Of a DNA stretch of 64,000 bases, positions 16,394 to 23,876 are shown one piece after another (within the stretch, counting starts at the first letter, position 1; each line of letters starts with the position of its first letter). Made by a program: the position numbers and the translations under genes. The stretch covers positions 620,001-684,000 of the forward strand of contig NZ_SLUQ01000001.1 of the NCBI RefSeq assembly GCF_004345245.1, in the 5' to 3' direction. The DNA comes from Rhizobium sp. BK251 (GTDB taxonomy: Bacteria > Pseudomonadota > Alphaproteobacteria > Rhizobiales > Rhizobiaceae). A model generated the notes under the pieces. It worked only from the letters and a program-made list of their open reading frames with translations, made no database searches and had not been told where the DNA came from.

Positions 16394-16672
16394 TTGGCGG
16401 ACCTTGCCGCCGAATGGCGCGAGGATATCGACGCCCTGCAATTCAACGCCGCCGGTAACGGCGGCGTTTGCATGATCCACCGCCTGGCCTTCCGCCGACT
16501 GCTCGGCTTTGCCCCCCGGCCGGACGACTGTCTCAGCTATTTCGCCGATCACGCAGCCGCCTTCGAGGCGGCGGCAAGCGCCAAGATCGAGGCGCAGAAC
16601 CTGCCGCGCGGCCGCAATTTCCACCTCAACAGCCGCGACGTTTCCCGGCAGCTTCCCGCAATTGCCCGCTGA
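16394..16672 (+). CDS. Small protein of unknown function after cbtA
   Basis: An open frame of 92 codons starting at TTG (16394), 2 bp after the cbtA stop and 7 bp after a GAGG. An ATG at 16472 would give a 66-residue version. The protein has a short beta-like start (ALQFNAAGNGGVCMIHR), then helical Ala-rich sequence ending NFHLNSRDVSRQL. I do not recognise the family. The codons for NAAGNGG also form a perfect 10-bp hairpin (16445-16468), so this stretch could instead be the cbtBA terminator, with the gene beginning at the ATG. Whether it belongs to the B12 regulon depends on that. Confidence 0.5.
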   Translation: MADLAAEWREDIDALQFNAAGNGGVCMIHRLAFRRLLGFAPRPDDCLSYFADHAAAFEAAASAKIEAQNLPRGRNFHLNSRDVSRQLPAIAR

Positions 16673-16687
16673 TTGCCGTGAGCGGTT

Positions 16688-17266
16688 CTATGCGGCGCGC
16701 GACAGATGCTCCGCGCCGAAGAGAGCGACGTACTGGTCCAGTTCCTCGCCGCCGAAGCCGAGCGCGCGATAGACCTCGGCTGTAAAGGTGATCGGTGCCG
16801 AACCAGGCGCAGTGACGATCTTGCCCTCGCTCACCGCCTGCGGCACGTCCCGATAGTGCGCGCGCCCGGTGTAGCCCGCCGCATTGTTAAGGAAGTCCGG
16901 TGCGTTGCTGGTATGCGCTACGTTGTTCAGAGTTCCGGCGCGCGCAAGCGCCAGGGTCGCGCCGCAGATTGCCGCGACGAGCTTGTCGGCTGCGATGAAG
17001 CCCTCGACGAGCGCCCGCAGATCAGGCGCATCGTCCGTCTCCCAAATCGTTCCGCCGCAGAGAATAAGACCGTCGAAATCGGCAGGCTGCAACGCCTCGA
17101 CGGAGGCGTTGGCGGCAACGGTCATGCCGCCCATGGATGTTACGGCAGTGCCGCCCGGCGTGGCGATCACCAGCCCGAAGCCGAAATGGGTGCGGGCCGA
17201 GGCCGTCAGTTGCGAGACCTCCCAGTCCGCGAACCCTTCCGTCAAAACCACCGCCAGTCTTGTCAT
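16688..17266 (-). CDS. DJ-1/PfpI family protein
   Basis: A 192-residue protein of the DJ-1/PfpI superfamily. The nucleophilic cysteine sits in the elbow AAICGATLALARAG near residue 102, followed by the conserved NNVAHTSN strand. The partner Glu may lie in GFADWE or in CGGTIWE. Members act as glyoxalases, deglycases, peptidases or stress chaperones; which one is not clear. The ATG at 17266 follows GGAGG, while an upstream frame to 17482 has no family similarity. The gene stands between the cbt locus and an acetyltransferase, all apparently unlinked. Confidence 0.8.
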   Translation of the reverse strand: MTRLAVVLTEGFADWEVSQLTASARTHFGFGLVIATPGGTAVTSMGGMTVAANASVEALQPADFDGLILCGGTIWETDDAPDLRALVEGFIAADKLVAAICGATLALARAGTLNNVAHTSNAPDFLNNAAGYTGRAHYRDVPQAVSEGKIVTAPGSAPITFTAEVYRALGFGGEELDQYVALFGAEHLSRAA

Positions 17267-17361
17267 CTCCTCGCCTCCCTGTTGCGTGCCGAGGATAGCG
17301 CAACGCCCTGCCGACAGGAACCATTGCCGGCCATGCCAGAGCAGGGAAATCGACGCCGTCC

Positions 17362-17850
17362 TCAGGCGAGCGCCTGCAGATAGCGCATGCCGGTGACCGG
17401 ACGCGGAACGAAATTCATGTTCTCGTAGAAACGGTGTGCCTGGAAATTGCCGGTGGCGGCGCTGACCGAGAGGTAGCCGCAACCGGCCTTGCGGGCGGTG
17501 TCTCGCGCGCGGTCGACGAGATGCTGGCCTATGCCGTGGCCGCGGTGGCCGTCGCGCACGAAGAGATGGTGCAGGTCCATGCCGCGCGTTCCCTCCTGCG
17601 CCCTGTAGAGCGGTACCAGAATCGCGTAGCCGAGCAGGCCGTCATCGGATTCCGCCACCAGTGCGGTGATCCACGGCAGGGGACCGAAGAGATCTCGCTC
17701 CAGCTGCTCGGGCGTGATGCCCGCAGCATCGCCGTGGTGCGCGGCAAGCAGCAGGATCATTTCGTTGAGTTCCGGCAGGTCGCGCGGCTTCGCAGCCCGG
17801 ATCGTCACGACGGGCGGTCTTGTCAGTGAAATATCGGTATCTTCAATCAC
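17362..17850 (-). CDS. GNAT-family N-acetyltransferase
   Basis: A 162-residue GNAT enzyme. The acetyl-CoA pyrophosphate loop RDGHRGHGIGQHLVDRA is near residue 100, preceded by the beta-4 strand MDLHHLFVR and followed by YLSVSAATGNFQAHRFYENM. It starts at GTG (17850) with AAGGGAC upstream. The acceptor is unknown; members modify amines, peptides or small molecules. It faces the transposon-like element with no shared transcript visible. Confidence 0.85.
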   Translation of the reverse strand: MIEDTDISLTRPPVVTIRAAKPRDLPELNEMILLLAAHHGDAAGITPEQLERDLFGPLPWITALVAESDDGLLGYAILVPLYRAQEGTRGMDLHHLFVRDGHRGHGIGQHLVDRARDTARKAGCGYLSVSAATGNFQAHRFYENMNFVPRPVTGMRYLQALA

Positions 17851-18210
17851 GGTCTTCGCGTCCCTTCTGGAGATAGATGCCGTCAGGACGCTGCTGATAC
17901 AACAAAGCCGCCTGACGGCGGCTTGTTGACAATATGATCTGTCCGGCCGCCCCTTACAGGTACAGCCAAAAATACGAGCTGGTGTGGTGCACGTTCTTGA
18001 TCATGCCGGCTAGATGCCTTGAAACGCCGCGTCTTGTCAATGGTCAAAGTCGCGGCGTCCGACGTGGGCGCATATCCGGAATTTAGGTAGCAAATGCCAC
18101 TAAATCTGAACCTTCAATCTAGATGGCCTGCGACAAGTCGCGGAGAGCCTCGCGATAGCTGTGAGAAGTTGACCTTGACGCTTAAGTCAATCCGAAAGTA
18201 GCCTCTGAGG
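17851..18210. other. Intergenic stretch with hairpins and the left end of a mobile element
   Basis: The first part holds two strong hairpins: AAGCCGCC / GGCGGCTT at 17905-17924 and ACGCCGCG / CGCGGCGT at 18024-18058. The left end of the transposon-like element starts at 18077. Within the element, TTGACGCTTAAGTCAA (18175-18190) is an inverted repeat that includes a possible -35 for the passenger gene. I see no gene. Confidence 0.5.
18068..18103 (+). repeat. Left end of element: 9-bp duplication plus terminal inverted repeat
   Basis: GCGCATATC at 18068-18076 is followed by a 27-bp end (18077-18103). Its inner 21 bp (18083-18103, core TAGGTAGCAAATGCC) are identical to the reverse complement of 18892-18912 at the other end. 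Confidence 0.8.
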
Positions 18211-18916
18211 ATGTTGATGATCCGCGTTCTTTCTGGTCTCCCACCCTATGGGCCTCCCGCTCTCTCTTTCCCGAAGATGCATGCCCATCGGGAAGGTTTT
18301 GTGTTGGAGTTCACCAACGGCGATGGAGAGGCATGGGTTGCCAACTTTGCAATGCCACGTTCGGACGGTTTTTGTGCGGTCTACCAGGAGTTTGGTCCCA
18401 AAACAGTGGTCGTTGTTGCCGGTGGCGCGGGGTATGTCATTGACTGCGAGGAGCGCAGACTTCTTCGCGAGATCGATGGACACATTGATCAATGCTGGTA
18501 TCAACCCGAGCTGCACGCCGTAGTTTTTTCGGATGGTTTGGGTTTCGAGTGTTTCGATGGTGACCGAACACTTTGGCGTAGCCCACGGGTTTCGTGGGAC
18601 TGGATACGAAACATCGATTGCGCGGGCATGATCGTATCCGGAGAGGCGTACGATCCGTTCTCCGATAGCTGGGTGCCAATGCAACTGGACCTCAACGAGG
18701 TTAAACTAACGGGCGGGTCATATCCACCTGCCAACAATGAAGATGATGTTGCGATCAAAACCTCAATGGGGCCTGCATCTAGCGCATAAACCATATCTGT
18801 TCACTCCGATCGACTCCCGCCATGCCACCTGGTGTGAGGGCGGGATGGTTACGGGAGCGAGCTGGAGGTAACAATTTTTGCGCCGGAAATCTTAGTGGCA
18901 TTTGCTACCTAATTCC
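18077..18916. mobile_element. Transposon-like non-autonomous element with one passenger gene
   Basis: About 840 bp bounded by ~25-bp terminal inverted repeats (left starts CGGAATTTAGG, right end read inward starts GGAATTAGG; one indel, then 21 identical bases). Directly outside both ends is GCGCATATC, a 9-bp direct repeat fitting a target-site duplication. The inside is less GC-rich than its neighbours and contains a single 192-codon gene and no transposase-like frame. It would therefore need a transposase in trans. I cannot assign an IS family. Confidence 0.72.
18211..18789 (+). CDS. Orphan protein of unknown function inside the transposon-like element
   Basis: A 192-residue soluble protein rich in beta-strand-like sequence and Trp/Gly (GFVLEFTNGDGEAWVANF, VSWDWIRNIDCAGMIVSGEA, then DSWVPMQLDLNE), ending near GGSYPP. 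I recall similar uncharacterised proteins scattered among bacteria, but no function is known to me. There is no signal peptide or membrane segment. The start could be the ATG at 18211 or 18217; the GAGG at 18206-18210 better suits 18217. Codon use is more AT-tolerant than in its neighbours. As the only gene between the inverted repeats, it is probably cargo. Immunity or defence roles are guesses. Confidence 0.7.
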   Translation: MLMIRVLSGLPPYGPPALSFPKMHAHREGFVLEFTNGDGEAWVANFAMPRSDGFCAVYQEFGPKTVVVVAGGAGYVIDCEERRLLREIDGHIDQCWYQPELHAVVFSDGLGFECFDGDRTLWRSPRVSWDWIRNIDCAGMIVSGEAYDPFSDSWVPMQLDLNEVKLTGGSYPPANNEDDVAIKTSMGPASSA

Positions 18917-18925
18917 GCGCATATC
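18892..18925 (-). repeat. Right end of element: terminal inverted repeat plus 9-bp duplication
   Basis: The 25-bp end at 18892-18916 is the inverted copy of the left end. The next nine bases, GCGCATATC (18917-18925), repeat the nine bases that precede the left end. Confidence 0.8.
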
Positions 18926-18952
18926 TCCGTCACCCGACGATCAGGGCCGGGC

Positions 18953-19150
18953 TCACCACTTGCGCATGGCGCCCGGGTAGTAGTCGCCGCGGCGGGGCGG
19001 ATAGTTCCTGCTATTGTTGGGGTCTATCGAGCGGTCCATGTTCATGCTGCTTCTCGGGTCGTTGTCGCCGACGCAACCGGAAATCACCCCGCCGAGCCCG
19101 GTTGAAAGAAGAATGGCCGCTGCCACCGTGATGTACTTGATCTTGCTCAT
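18953..19150 (-). CDS. Small putative lipoprotein
   Basis: A 65-residue protein with a lipoprotein-type signal: positive start (MSKIKYITVAAAILLSTGLG) and a lipobox-like ISGC near residue 26. The short mature part is rich in Asp, Asn, Arg and Pro (DPRSSMNMDRSIDPNNSRN) and looks disordered. I do not recognise a family. The ATG at 19150 has AGAGGAATGG upstream; the longer frame to 19213 would hide the signal. The transposon-like element sits just beyond its stop codon. Confidence 0.6.
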   Translation of the reverse strand: MSKIKYITVAAAILLSTGLGGVISGCVGDNDPRSSMNMDRSIDPNNSRNYPPRRGDYYPGAMRKW

Positions 19151-19512
19151 CTTCCATTCCTCTGTGATGCCTTGGGGCACTGTTTCGGTTGGATAATGCG
19201 CTGCCTTCGCCAAAGTTCAGGCGAAGTTGCCGGATCAAGACGATTGCGTCCGTTGGCTTTCGGGCGTCCCGGATCGCGGCCCGTCATCTTGGCTTTGTTT
19301 CTTGTAGTTTTTTTGAACGTTCGCCCTTGCCGCTATCGGCGGCACAGTCGGTCTGCAGATCGACGACTTTCATGGCGATGCTGGCACAGTTCTATCGCGA
19401 AGGCCACGATGAATTCCTCCCGGGTCACGCGTTGTTGATCTCGGTTGCATATTCGTGATAGCTTAAATTTGTTCCGCACCTGCAGAGCCAAGCCGGTGGC
19501 AAGAGGCATGCG
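19151..19512. other. Intergenic region before the ankyrin gene
   Basis: About 360 bp. It holds a hairpin (CTTCGCC 19205-19211 with GGCGAAG 19220-19226), a T7 run near 19310, and presumably the divergent promoters of the lipoprotein and ankyrin genes. Short overlapping open frames around 19172-19458 have no start signals or recognisable product. Confidence 0.4.
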
Positions 19513-20103
19513 ATGAACTTTTCTGGTGTCGTTGTCCTTAGCTTTATATTCGGTTTCTCGTCAGTATTGGCGGGGCCGTTGCACGATGCCGTGCGGCAGG
19601 GAGATGTCGGACAGACCAAAACGCTTCTCGACAACGGTTCGGACATTGCGGAGCCCGATGCTTCCGGAGAGCCGGCCCTCGTCATCGCGTCCCTGGCGGG
19701 AAAGAAGGAGGTCGTTGCACTTCTTCTTGACCGGGGCGCCGACATCGAGATTCGCAACAAGGGCGGGCTGACGCCGCTTCATGCGGCAGCCTATGGCGGT
19801 CATCTCGATGTGATCGAACTGCTCGTCGAGAAGGGCGCGGTCGTAAACGACGACAAGAATTTTTATCACATGTCGCCGCTGCATGCGGCCGCCGAGGAGG
19901 GACATGCGGATGTCGTGGCTTTCCTAATCGCCCATGACGCCAACATCGAAGCGAAGGAGCGTAACGGCTACACGCCTCTGACACAGGCGGGATGGCGCTC
20001 CCATTGGGATTCGGCCGAACTGCTGCTGAAGGCCGGCGCCGTCTGCCAGGATGCCGCTCTCGTCGGCCCGTGGCTCTTCGAGGAATGCACCAAGCGGAAA
20101 TGA
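19513..20103 (+). CDS. Secreted ankyrin-repeat protein
   Basis: A 196-residue protein with an N-terminal signal peptide (VVVLSFIFGFSSVLAG, cleavage near residue 21) and about four to five ankyrin repeats. Clear repeat cores are GEPALVIASLAGKKEVVALL, GLTPLHAAAYGGHLDVIELL, MSPLHAAAEEGHADVVAFLI and GYTPLTQAGWRSHWDSAELL. Ankyrin repeats bind partner proteins, and the signal peptide puts the protein in the periplasm. The C-terminus has two cysteines. A YHS-domain gene begins 38 bp downstream, probably in the same operon, so the two may work together. Confidence 0.85.
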   Translation: MNFSGVVVLSFIFGFSSVLAGPLHDAVRQGDVGQTKTLLDNGSDIAEPDASGEPALVIASLAGKKEVVALLLDRGADIEIRNKGGLTPLHAAAYGGHLDVIELLVEKGAVVNDDKNFYHMSPLHAAAEEGHADVVAFLIAHDANIEAKERNGYTPLTQAGWRSHWDSAELLLKAGAVCQDAALVGPWLFEECTKRK

Positions 20104-20140
20104 TGCGCTCTCGGGCGCAGCCGCAAACGGAGGAATACCT

Positions 20141-20662
20141 ATGTCTGTGCATGGACGAAATCGCGGGATCGGGATTGCGGCCGCTGTGGCTGCAGCCGCC
20201 ATCGTGCTCCTGGCTGCGGAAGCCGCCGCCGAGGATACGGTCAATACCGGCTACTTCGGCGACGTCGCTATCAAGGGCTATGACCCGGTCGCCTATTTCA
20301 CCCAGAACGACGCGGTCGAGGGCAAGTCCGATTACTCCTATCGCTGGCTGGGCGCCACCTGGCAGTTCGCCAGCGCCAAGAACCGCGACCTCTTCAAGGC
20401 CGATCCGTCGAAATACGCTCCGCAATATGGCGGCTACTGCGCCGACGGCGTCTCCTTCGGCACGGTGACGACCAATGTGGACCCGAAGGCCTGGCGCATC
20501 ATCGATGGAAAGCTCTATATCAGCTACGATCCGGGCGCGGCCGAAGGCTTCGAGAAAAATCCGACGAAGGTTGTGGATTCGCAGAAGCATTGGTCCGAGG
20601 TGCAGCACACGCTGATCACCGACAAGATCAGCAAGGACTGGCACCAGGCCTCCGCCGATTGA
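20141..20662 (+). CDS. Secreted YHS-domain protein
   Basis: A 173-residue protein with a signal peptide (IGIAAAVAAAAIVLLAAEAA, ending near residue 33) and one YHS domain: NTGYFGDVAIKGYDPVAYFT, then TWQFASAKNRDLFKADPSKY, then PQYGGYCADGVSFG. YHS domains are linked to metal binding. The start at 20141 has a canonical GGAGG; a longer frame to 20051 runs into the ankyrin gene. The pairing with a periplasmic ankyrin protein suggests a periplasmic metal- or redox-related role, by inference only. Confidence 0.85.
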   Translation: MSVHGRNRGIGIAAAVAAAAIVLLAAEAAAEDTVNTGYFGDVAIKGYDPVAYFTQNDAVEGKSDYSYRWLGATWQFASAKNRDLFKADPSKYAPQYGGYCADGVSFGTVTTNVDPKAWRIIDGKLYISYDPGAAEGFEKNPTKVVDSQKHWSEVQHTLITDKISKDWHQASAD

Positions 20663-20689
20663 TCTGCGGCGGCCTGCCTTGCGGCCCCT

Positions 20690-22906
20690 TCACTGGGCGA
20701 TTGAGAAGAATTTCAATGCCTGCGGCGTGACGTGGACATAGTCCGCGTCCGGCTGCACGGCTGTCGTGTTGCGGTAGACGTAGCCGCACACCATGCGGTC
20801 GAGGAAGTAGCCGCCGAATTTCTCGCAGAGCTGGTTGCCGCGTACCTCCACCTTGCCGGTGATGTTGGTGTTCGCGCTGCGATAGGCGGTATTGCCGGCG
20901 GCGTCGAAGAACTGCATGAAATCCGTGCCGTTCCGGTGTTTTCCCGCCCAGGTCTTGTCGTTGGTGATGTCGGTCAGCGCCTGCTGCCCGAGACGATCGG
21001 CCTCGTCGCCTTCAAATCCGAACGGCCATCGCGGAATGCCTGCTTCCTTGAGGCCGACGAGGTGATAGCTCAGGTCGTCTGAACGCCAGTAGTCGTAGAG
21101 ATAGGTGTAGTAGGTCAGGTTGCTGTCGGGAAAGAGCGCGAGCAGCCTTGCCTTCTCCATCGCCGCCTCGTCTTCGCTACCCTGCTGGGCATAGGCCGCC
21201 GCGAGATATTCGCGGACCGCTTCCGCATTGGGCAGCGCACCGCGCGCCGCCTCGATCAGCGGTATCGCCCGCTCGTTGTCGTGCGCCGTGTAGTAGACGA
21301 TGCCGGCAAGCAATTGCAGGCTGGGGGAGGGCGAGGGGTCGAGCCGCAGCGCCTTCCCGATCTCCGTGATCGCTCCGTCGTGGTCGCCAGTATGGACGAG
21401 GATCAGCGCCAGGTTGGCGGCGGCCTCCGCGTCGTTCGGCTGCGCCGTCACGGCGCGGTTGGCTGAAACCCTTGCCTCCGTTTCGCGCCCGTCGACGAAT
21501 TGCAGCAGGGCGAGCACGGTGTGGGCGCGGGCGTTGTTCGGATCGAGCTTCAGCGCCTGTCCGGCTGCGTCATAGGCGATCTTGCGGGCCACCGCTCCCG
21601 ACCAGAGATAGTTGTAGTCGTTGCGCCAGACGTCGACCGCCACCCGCGCGATGCCGGCATGCGCGTCGGCAAAATTGGGATCGAGATCGATCGCCTTCTG
21701 GTAATAGGAAAGCGTCCGGCGATAGGTGTCCACATCGCCGTAGAGGTGCCCTTCCTGCTCGGCGCGCATGTAATAGTCGTAGGCCTCCAGGCTCTCCGTC
21801 GGGATACGGGCGAGCTGCGTTCGCTCCCCCTCGCTGAGCTTGATGGAGAGCGCCGAGATGATCTTGCCGATGACGTCGTCCTGGACCGCGAAGAGATCCG
21901 CATATTGCCTGTCATAGCGCTCCGCCCACAGCGAGAGGCCGCTCAGGGCGTCGATCAGCTTGACATTGATCCTGAGCCGCGGCCCGGCCCGTTGCAGGGA
22001 ACCCTCGAGCACGTAGTGAACGCCGAGTTCGGAGGCGACGTCCTGTATCTTGCCGGCGGTGTCCTTGATTGCGAAGACGGAATGGCGTGCGATGACGAAG
22101 AGCCCCGATACCTTCGAAAGCTCGGTGATGAGGTCATCCGTCAGGCCCTCGGCAAGATGGTCGTGCTCGGTATCGCCTCCGACATTGATGAAAGGCAGCA
22201 CGGCAACCGAAGGGCGCTCGGGCAGGGGATAGGCAAAGCGCGCTTTCTCGTTGGACCCGTCAAAATGGGTCCATGGCTGCCACCAGGCGAGCGGGCCGAG
22301 CACAAGCATCGCAACGACGGCGGCAAGCGCAGCAATGCGGCGCCACCGGCGCCTGTCCTTGATGCCGGCAACCGTCCTGCCTGCGGCACCGGGATCGAGC
22401 GCGATGCGGTAGACACGGATCGGCTCGGCTATGCTCTTGACCTTCTGCTTGCCGAGCGAAACGTAGCCCACCTGGAGCTTCGATTTCACCTGATCGTAGG
22501 TGGTGCCGGAAATCGCGATCCCGCCCGGCTCGGCAAGGGCCTGCATCCGGTCGGCGATGTTGACGCCCTCGCCATGGATGTCGCTGCCTTCGACGATGAT
22601 GTCGCCGAGATTGACGCCGATCCGGAAGATGATGCGCTGGTAGAGCGGCACGGACGCGTTGCGCTCTGCCTTTTCCTTCTGCAGCGCGACGGCACAGTTC
22701 AGCGCGTCGACGACGCTCTGGAATTCCATGAGGATGCCGTCGCCCATGGTCTTCACCAGGCGGCCGTGATGTTCGGCGATCCGCGGCTGGAACACGTCGG
22801 TCAGGTCCGCCTGGAAGCGGACGCGCGTACCCTCTTCGTCGATTTCGCTCAGGCGGCTGTAACCGACGACATCCGCAATCATGACTGCTGCAAGACGACG
22901 TTCCAT
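20690..22906 (-). CDS. Adenylate/guanylate cyclase with TPR repeats
   Basis: A 738-residue protein. Residues 1-170 form a class III nucleotide cyclase domain with the metal-binding aspartates in MIADVVGYSRL and the TMGDGILMEF hairpin. A membrane helix follows near residues 190-212 (IAALAAVVAMLVLGPLAWW), then a TolB-like N-terminal segment (RPSVAVLPFINVGGDTEHDH) and at least five TPR-like repeats up to about residue 620. The cyclase side is cytosolic and the TPR side periplasmic. It probably makes cAMP or a related signal in response to a periplasmic partner. The family is greatly expanded in rhizobia. Confidence 0.87.
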   Translation of the reverse strand: MERRLAAVMIADVVGYSRLSEIDEEGTRVRFQADLTDVFQPRIAEHHGRLVKTMGDGILMEFQSVVDALNCAVALQKEKAERNASVPLYQRIIFRIGVNLGDIIVEGSDIHGEGVNIADRMQALAEPGGIAISGTTYDQVKSKLQVGYVSLGKQKVKSIAEPIRVYRIALDPGAAGRTVAGIKDRRRWRRIAALAAVVAMLVLGPLAWWQPWTHFDGSNEKARFAYPLPERPSVAVLPFINVGGDTEHDHLAEGLTDDLITELSKVSGLFVIARHSVFAIKDTAGKIQDVASELGVHYVLEGSLQRAGPRLRINVKLIDALSGLSLWAERYDRQYADLFAVQDDVIGKIISALSIKLSEGERTQLARIPTESLEAYDYYMRAEQEGHLYGDVDTYRRTLSYYQKAIDLDPNFADAHAGIARVAVDVWRNDYNYLWSGAVARKIAYDAAGQALKLDPNNARAHTVLALLQFVDGRETEARVSANRAVTAQPNDAEAAANLALILVHTGDHDGAITEIGKALRLDPSPSPSLQLLAGIVYYTAHDNERAIPLIEAARGALPNAEAVREYLAAAYAQQGSEDEAAMEKARLLALFPDSNLTYYTYLYDYWRSDDLSYHLVGLKEAGIPRWPFGFEGDEADRLGQQALTDITNDKTWAGKHRNGTDFMQFFDAAGNTAYRSANTNITGKVEVRGNQLCEKFGGYFLDRMVCGYVYRNTTAVQPDADYVHVTPQALKFFSIAQ

Positions 22907-22989
22907 GCCCGTTCGATCCGGGGGTAATATGCTGAAGGTCTTATATTACCGCAGGTCCCTCGCGGATGCCATTGCACCCGGGTAGCCGT

Positions 22990-23403
22990 TCAGTGTTCTT
23001 CTTCGCACAGTCCGTGGTCGGAAAGCGACCTGATCACATAGCAGTCCTCGATGCTGTGACCGTCGCAGTGAGAAACGATGCGCTCCAGCTCGTGCTCAAG
23101 CTTCTTCAGCCGGGCGATCTTGCCGCGCACGTCGTCCAGATGCTCGCGTGCGATGCGGTCGGCGCCGACGCAGGGGCGCTCCGGATGCTGGCTGAGCGAA
23201 ATCAGTTCCTTGATCGCCTCGATCGTCAGCCCGAGGTCGCGTCCGTGGCGAATGAAGGCCAGCCGCTCCAGGTCGCCCCGGCCATAACGCCGCTGGTTGC
23301 CGTCGGTGCGCTCCGGTGAGGAAATGAGCCCCATCTGCTCGTAATAGCGGATGGTCGGCACCTTCACGCCGGTCCGCTTGGAAAGATCTCCGATCGAAAG
23401 CAT
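22990..23403 (-). CDS. MerR-family metal-responsive regulator
   Basis: A 137-residue MerR-type protein: N-terminal winged HTH (MLSIGDLSKRTGVKVPTIRY, YEQMGL), then a dimerisation helix. Cysteines at 78 and 113, His116 and Cys121, with Cys133 near the end, match the metal-loop layout of ZntR/CadR/PbrR-type sensors, so zinc, cadmium or lead is a reasonable guess. The start at 23403 has GAGG upstream. It is divergent from the dmeRF operon with 165 bp between. No efflux ATPase is adjacent, so its target is unclear. Confidence 0.82.
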   Translation of the reverse strand: MLSIGDLSKRTGVKVPTIRYYEQMGLISSPERTDGNQRRYGRGDLERLAFIRHGRDLGLTIEAIKELISLSQHPERPCVGADRIAREHLDDVRGKIARLKKLEHELERIVSHCDGHSIEDCYVIRSLSDHGLCEEEH

Positions 23404-23418
23404 CGTTGCCTCATAAAT

Positions 23419-23433
23419 CTATAGTCACTGGAG
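23419..23433 (-). promoter_or_regulatory. Imperfect dyad upstream of the MerR gene
   Basis: CTATAGTCACTGGAG (5 of 7 arm positions pair) lies 16-30 bp before the merR-like start codon. Its form resembles MerR-family operators, but no flanking -35/-10 pair is clear. Confidence 0.35.
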
Positions 23434-23526
23434 GAATTATATGGGGTCGCTCGCCGGTAGCGCAAGTTGGTCAGCGGTTCGGCGATTGAAACCTGCGTCA
23501 CCGCGTCGCTTTCAATCACGACATCA

Positions 23527-23552
23527 ATATAGTATACCCCCCTATACTATAT
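23527..23552 (+). promoter_or_regulatory. DmeR operator
   Basis: A perfect 10-bp inverted repeat (ATATAGTATA at 23527-23536 and TATACTATAT at 23543-23552) separated by six C residues, 17 bp before the dmeR start codon. A/T arms around a C/G tract are the known operator form for RcnR/DmeR-type repressors, and this matches the rhizobial DmeR site as I remember it. Confidence 0.85.
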
Positions 23553-23568
23553 CGCAGGAAGCCAAAGC

Positions 23569-23841
23569 ATGTCGCACACACTCCGGGACCAGAAGAAGCT
23601 TCTGTCGCGCGTCCGCCGCCTGAAGGGCCAGATCGAGGCCGTGGAGCGCGCGCTCGAGGCCGAGCGCCCGTGCGGGGAAGTGCTCCAGCTCCTTGCCTCC
23701 ATCCGCGGCGCGCTGAACGGGCTGACCGGCGAAGTCCTGGAAGATCACCTGCACGAGCATGTGCTGCAGGCCGAAAGCGAGGCCGCCCGCAGCGAAGCGG
23801 TCGCCGAAATCGCCGAAGTGCTGAGAACCTATATTCGCTGA
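23569..23841 (+). CDS. dmeR: DmeR, Ni/Co-responsive repressor (RcnR/CsoR family)
   Basis: A 90-residue all-helical repressor. His3, Cys35, His60 and His64 match the four metal ligands of E. coli RcnR exactly, which points to nickel/cobalt sensing rather than copper (CsoR) or formaldehyde (FrmR). It should bind the operator just upstream and release it when metal accumulates, switching on the exporter gene that begins 36 bp downstream. The start is the ATG at 23569, with AGGAAG upstream. Confidence 0.9.
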   Translation: MSHTLRDQKKLLSRVRRLKGQIEAVERALEAERPCGEVLQLLASIRGALNGLTGEVLEDHLHEHVLQAESEAARSEAVAEIAEVLRTYIR

Positions 23842-23876
23842 AGCTGCCGGAAGCCCGACGCCAGAAGGAGAGCGCA

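Noticed and set aside
18175..18190. TTGACGCTTAAGTCAA as an FNR/FixK box
   Set aside because: The half-sites are 6 bp apart instead of 4, so it does not fit the consensus; kept only as a general inverted repeat.
18077..18916. Transposase or integrase inside the inverted-repeat element
   Set aside because: The only sizeable frames are the passenger gene and its shadows; none has DDE, HUH or recombinase motifs.
19172..19458. Short overlapping frames between the lipoprotein and ankyrin genes
   Set aside because: No start signals, no family resemblance, composition like the intergenic region.
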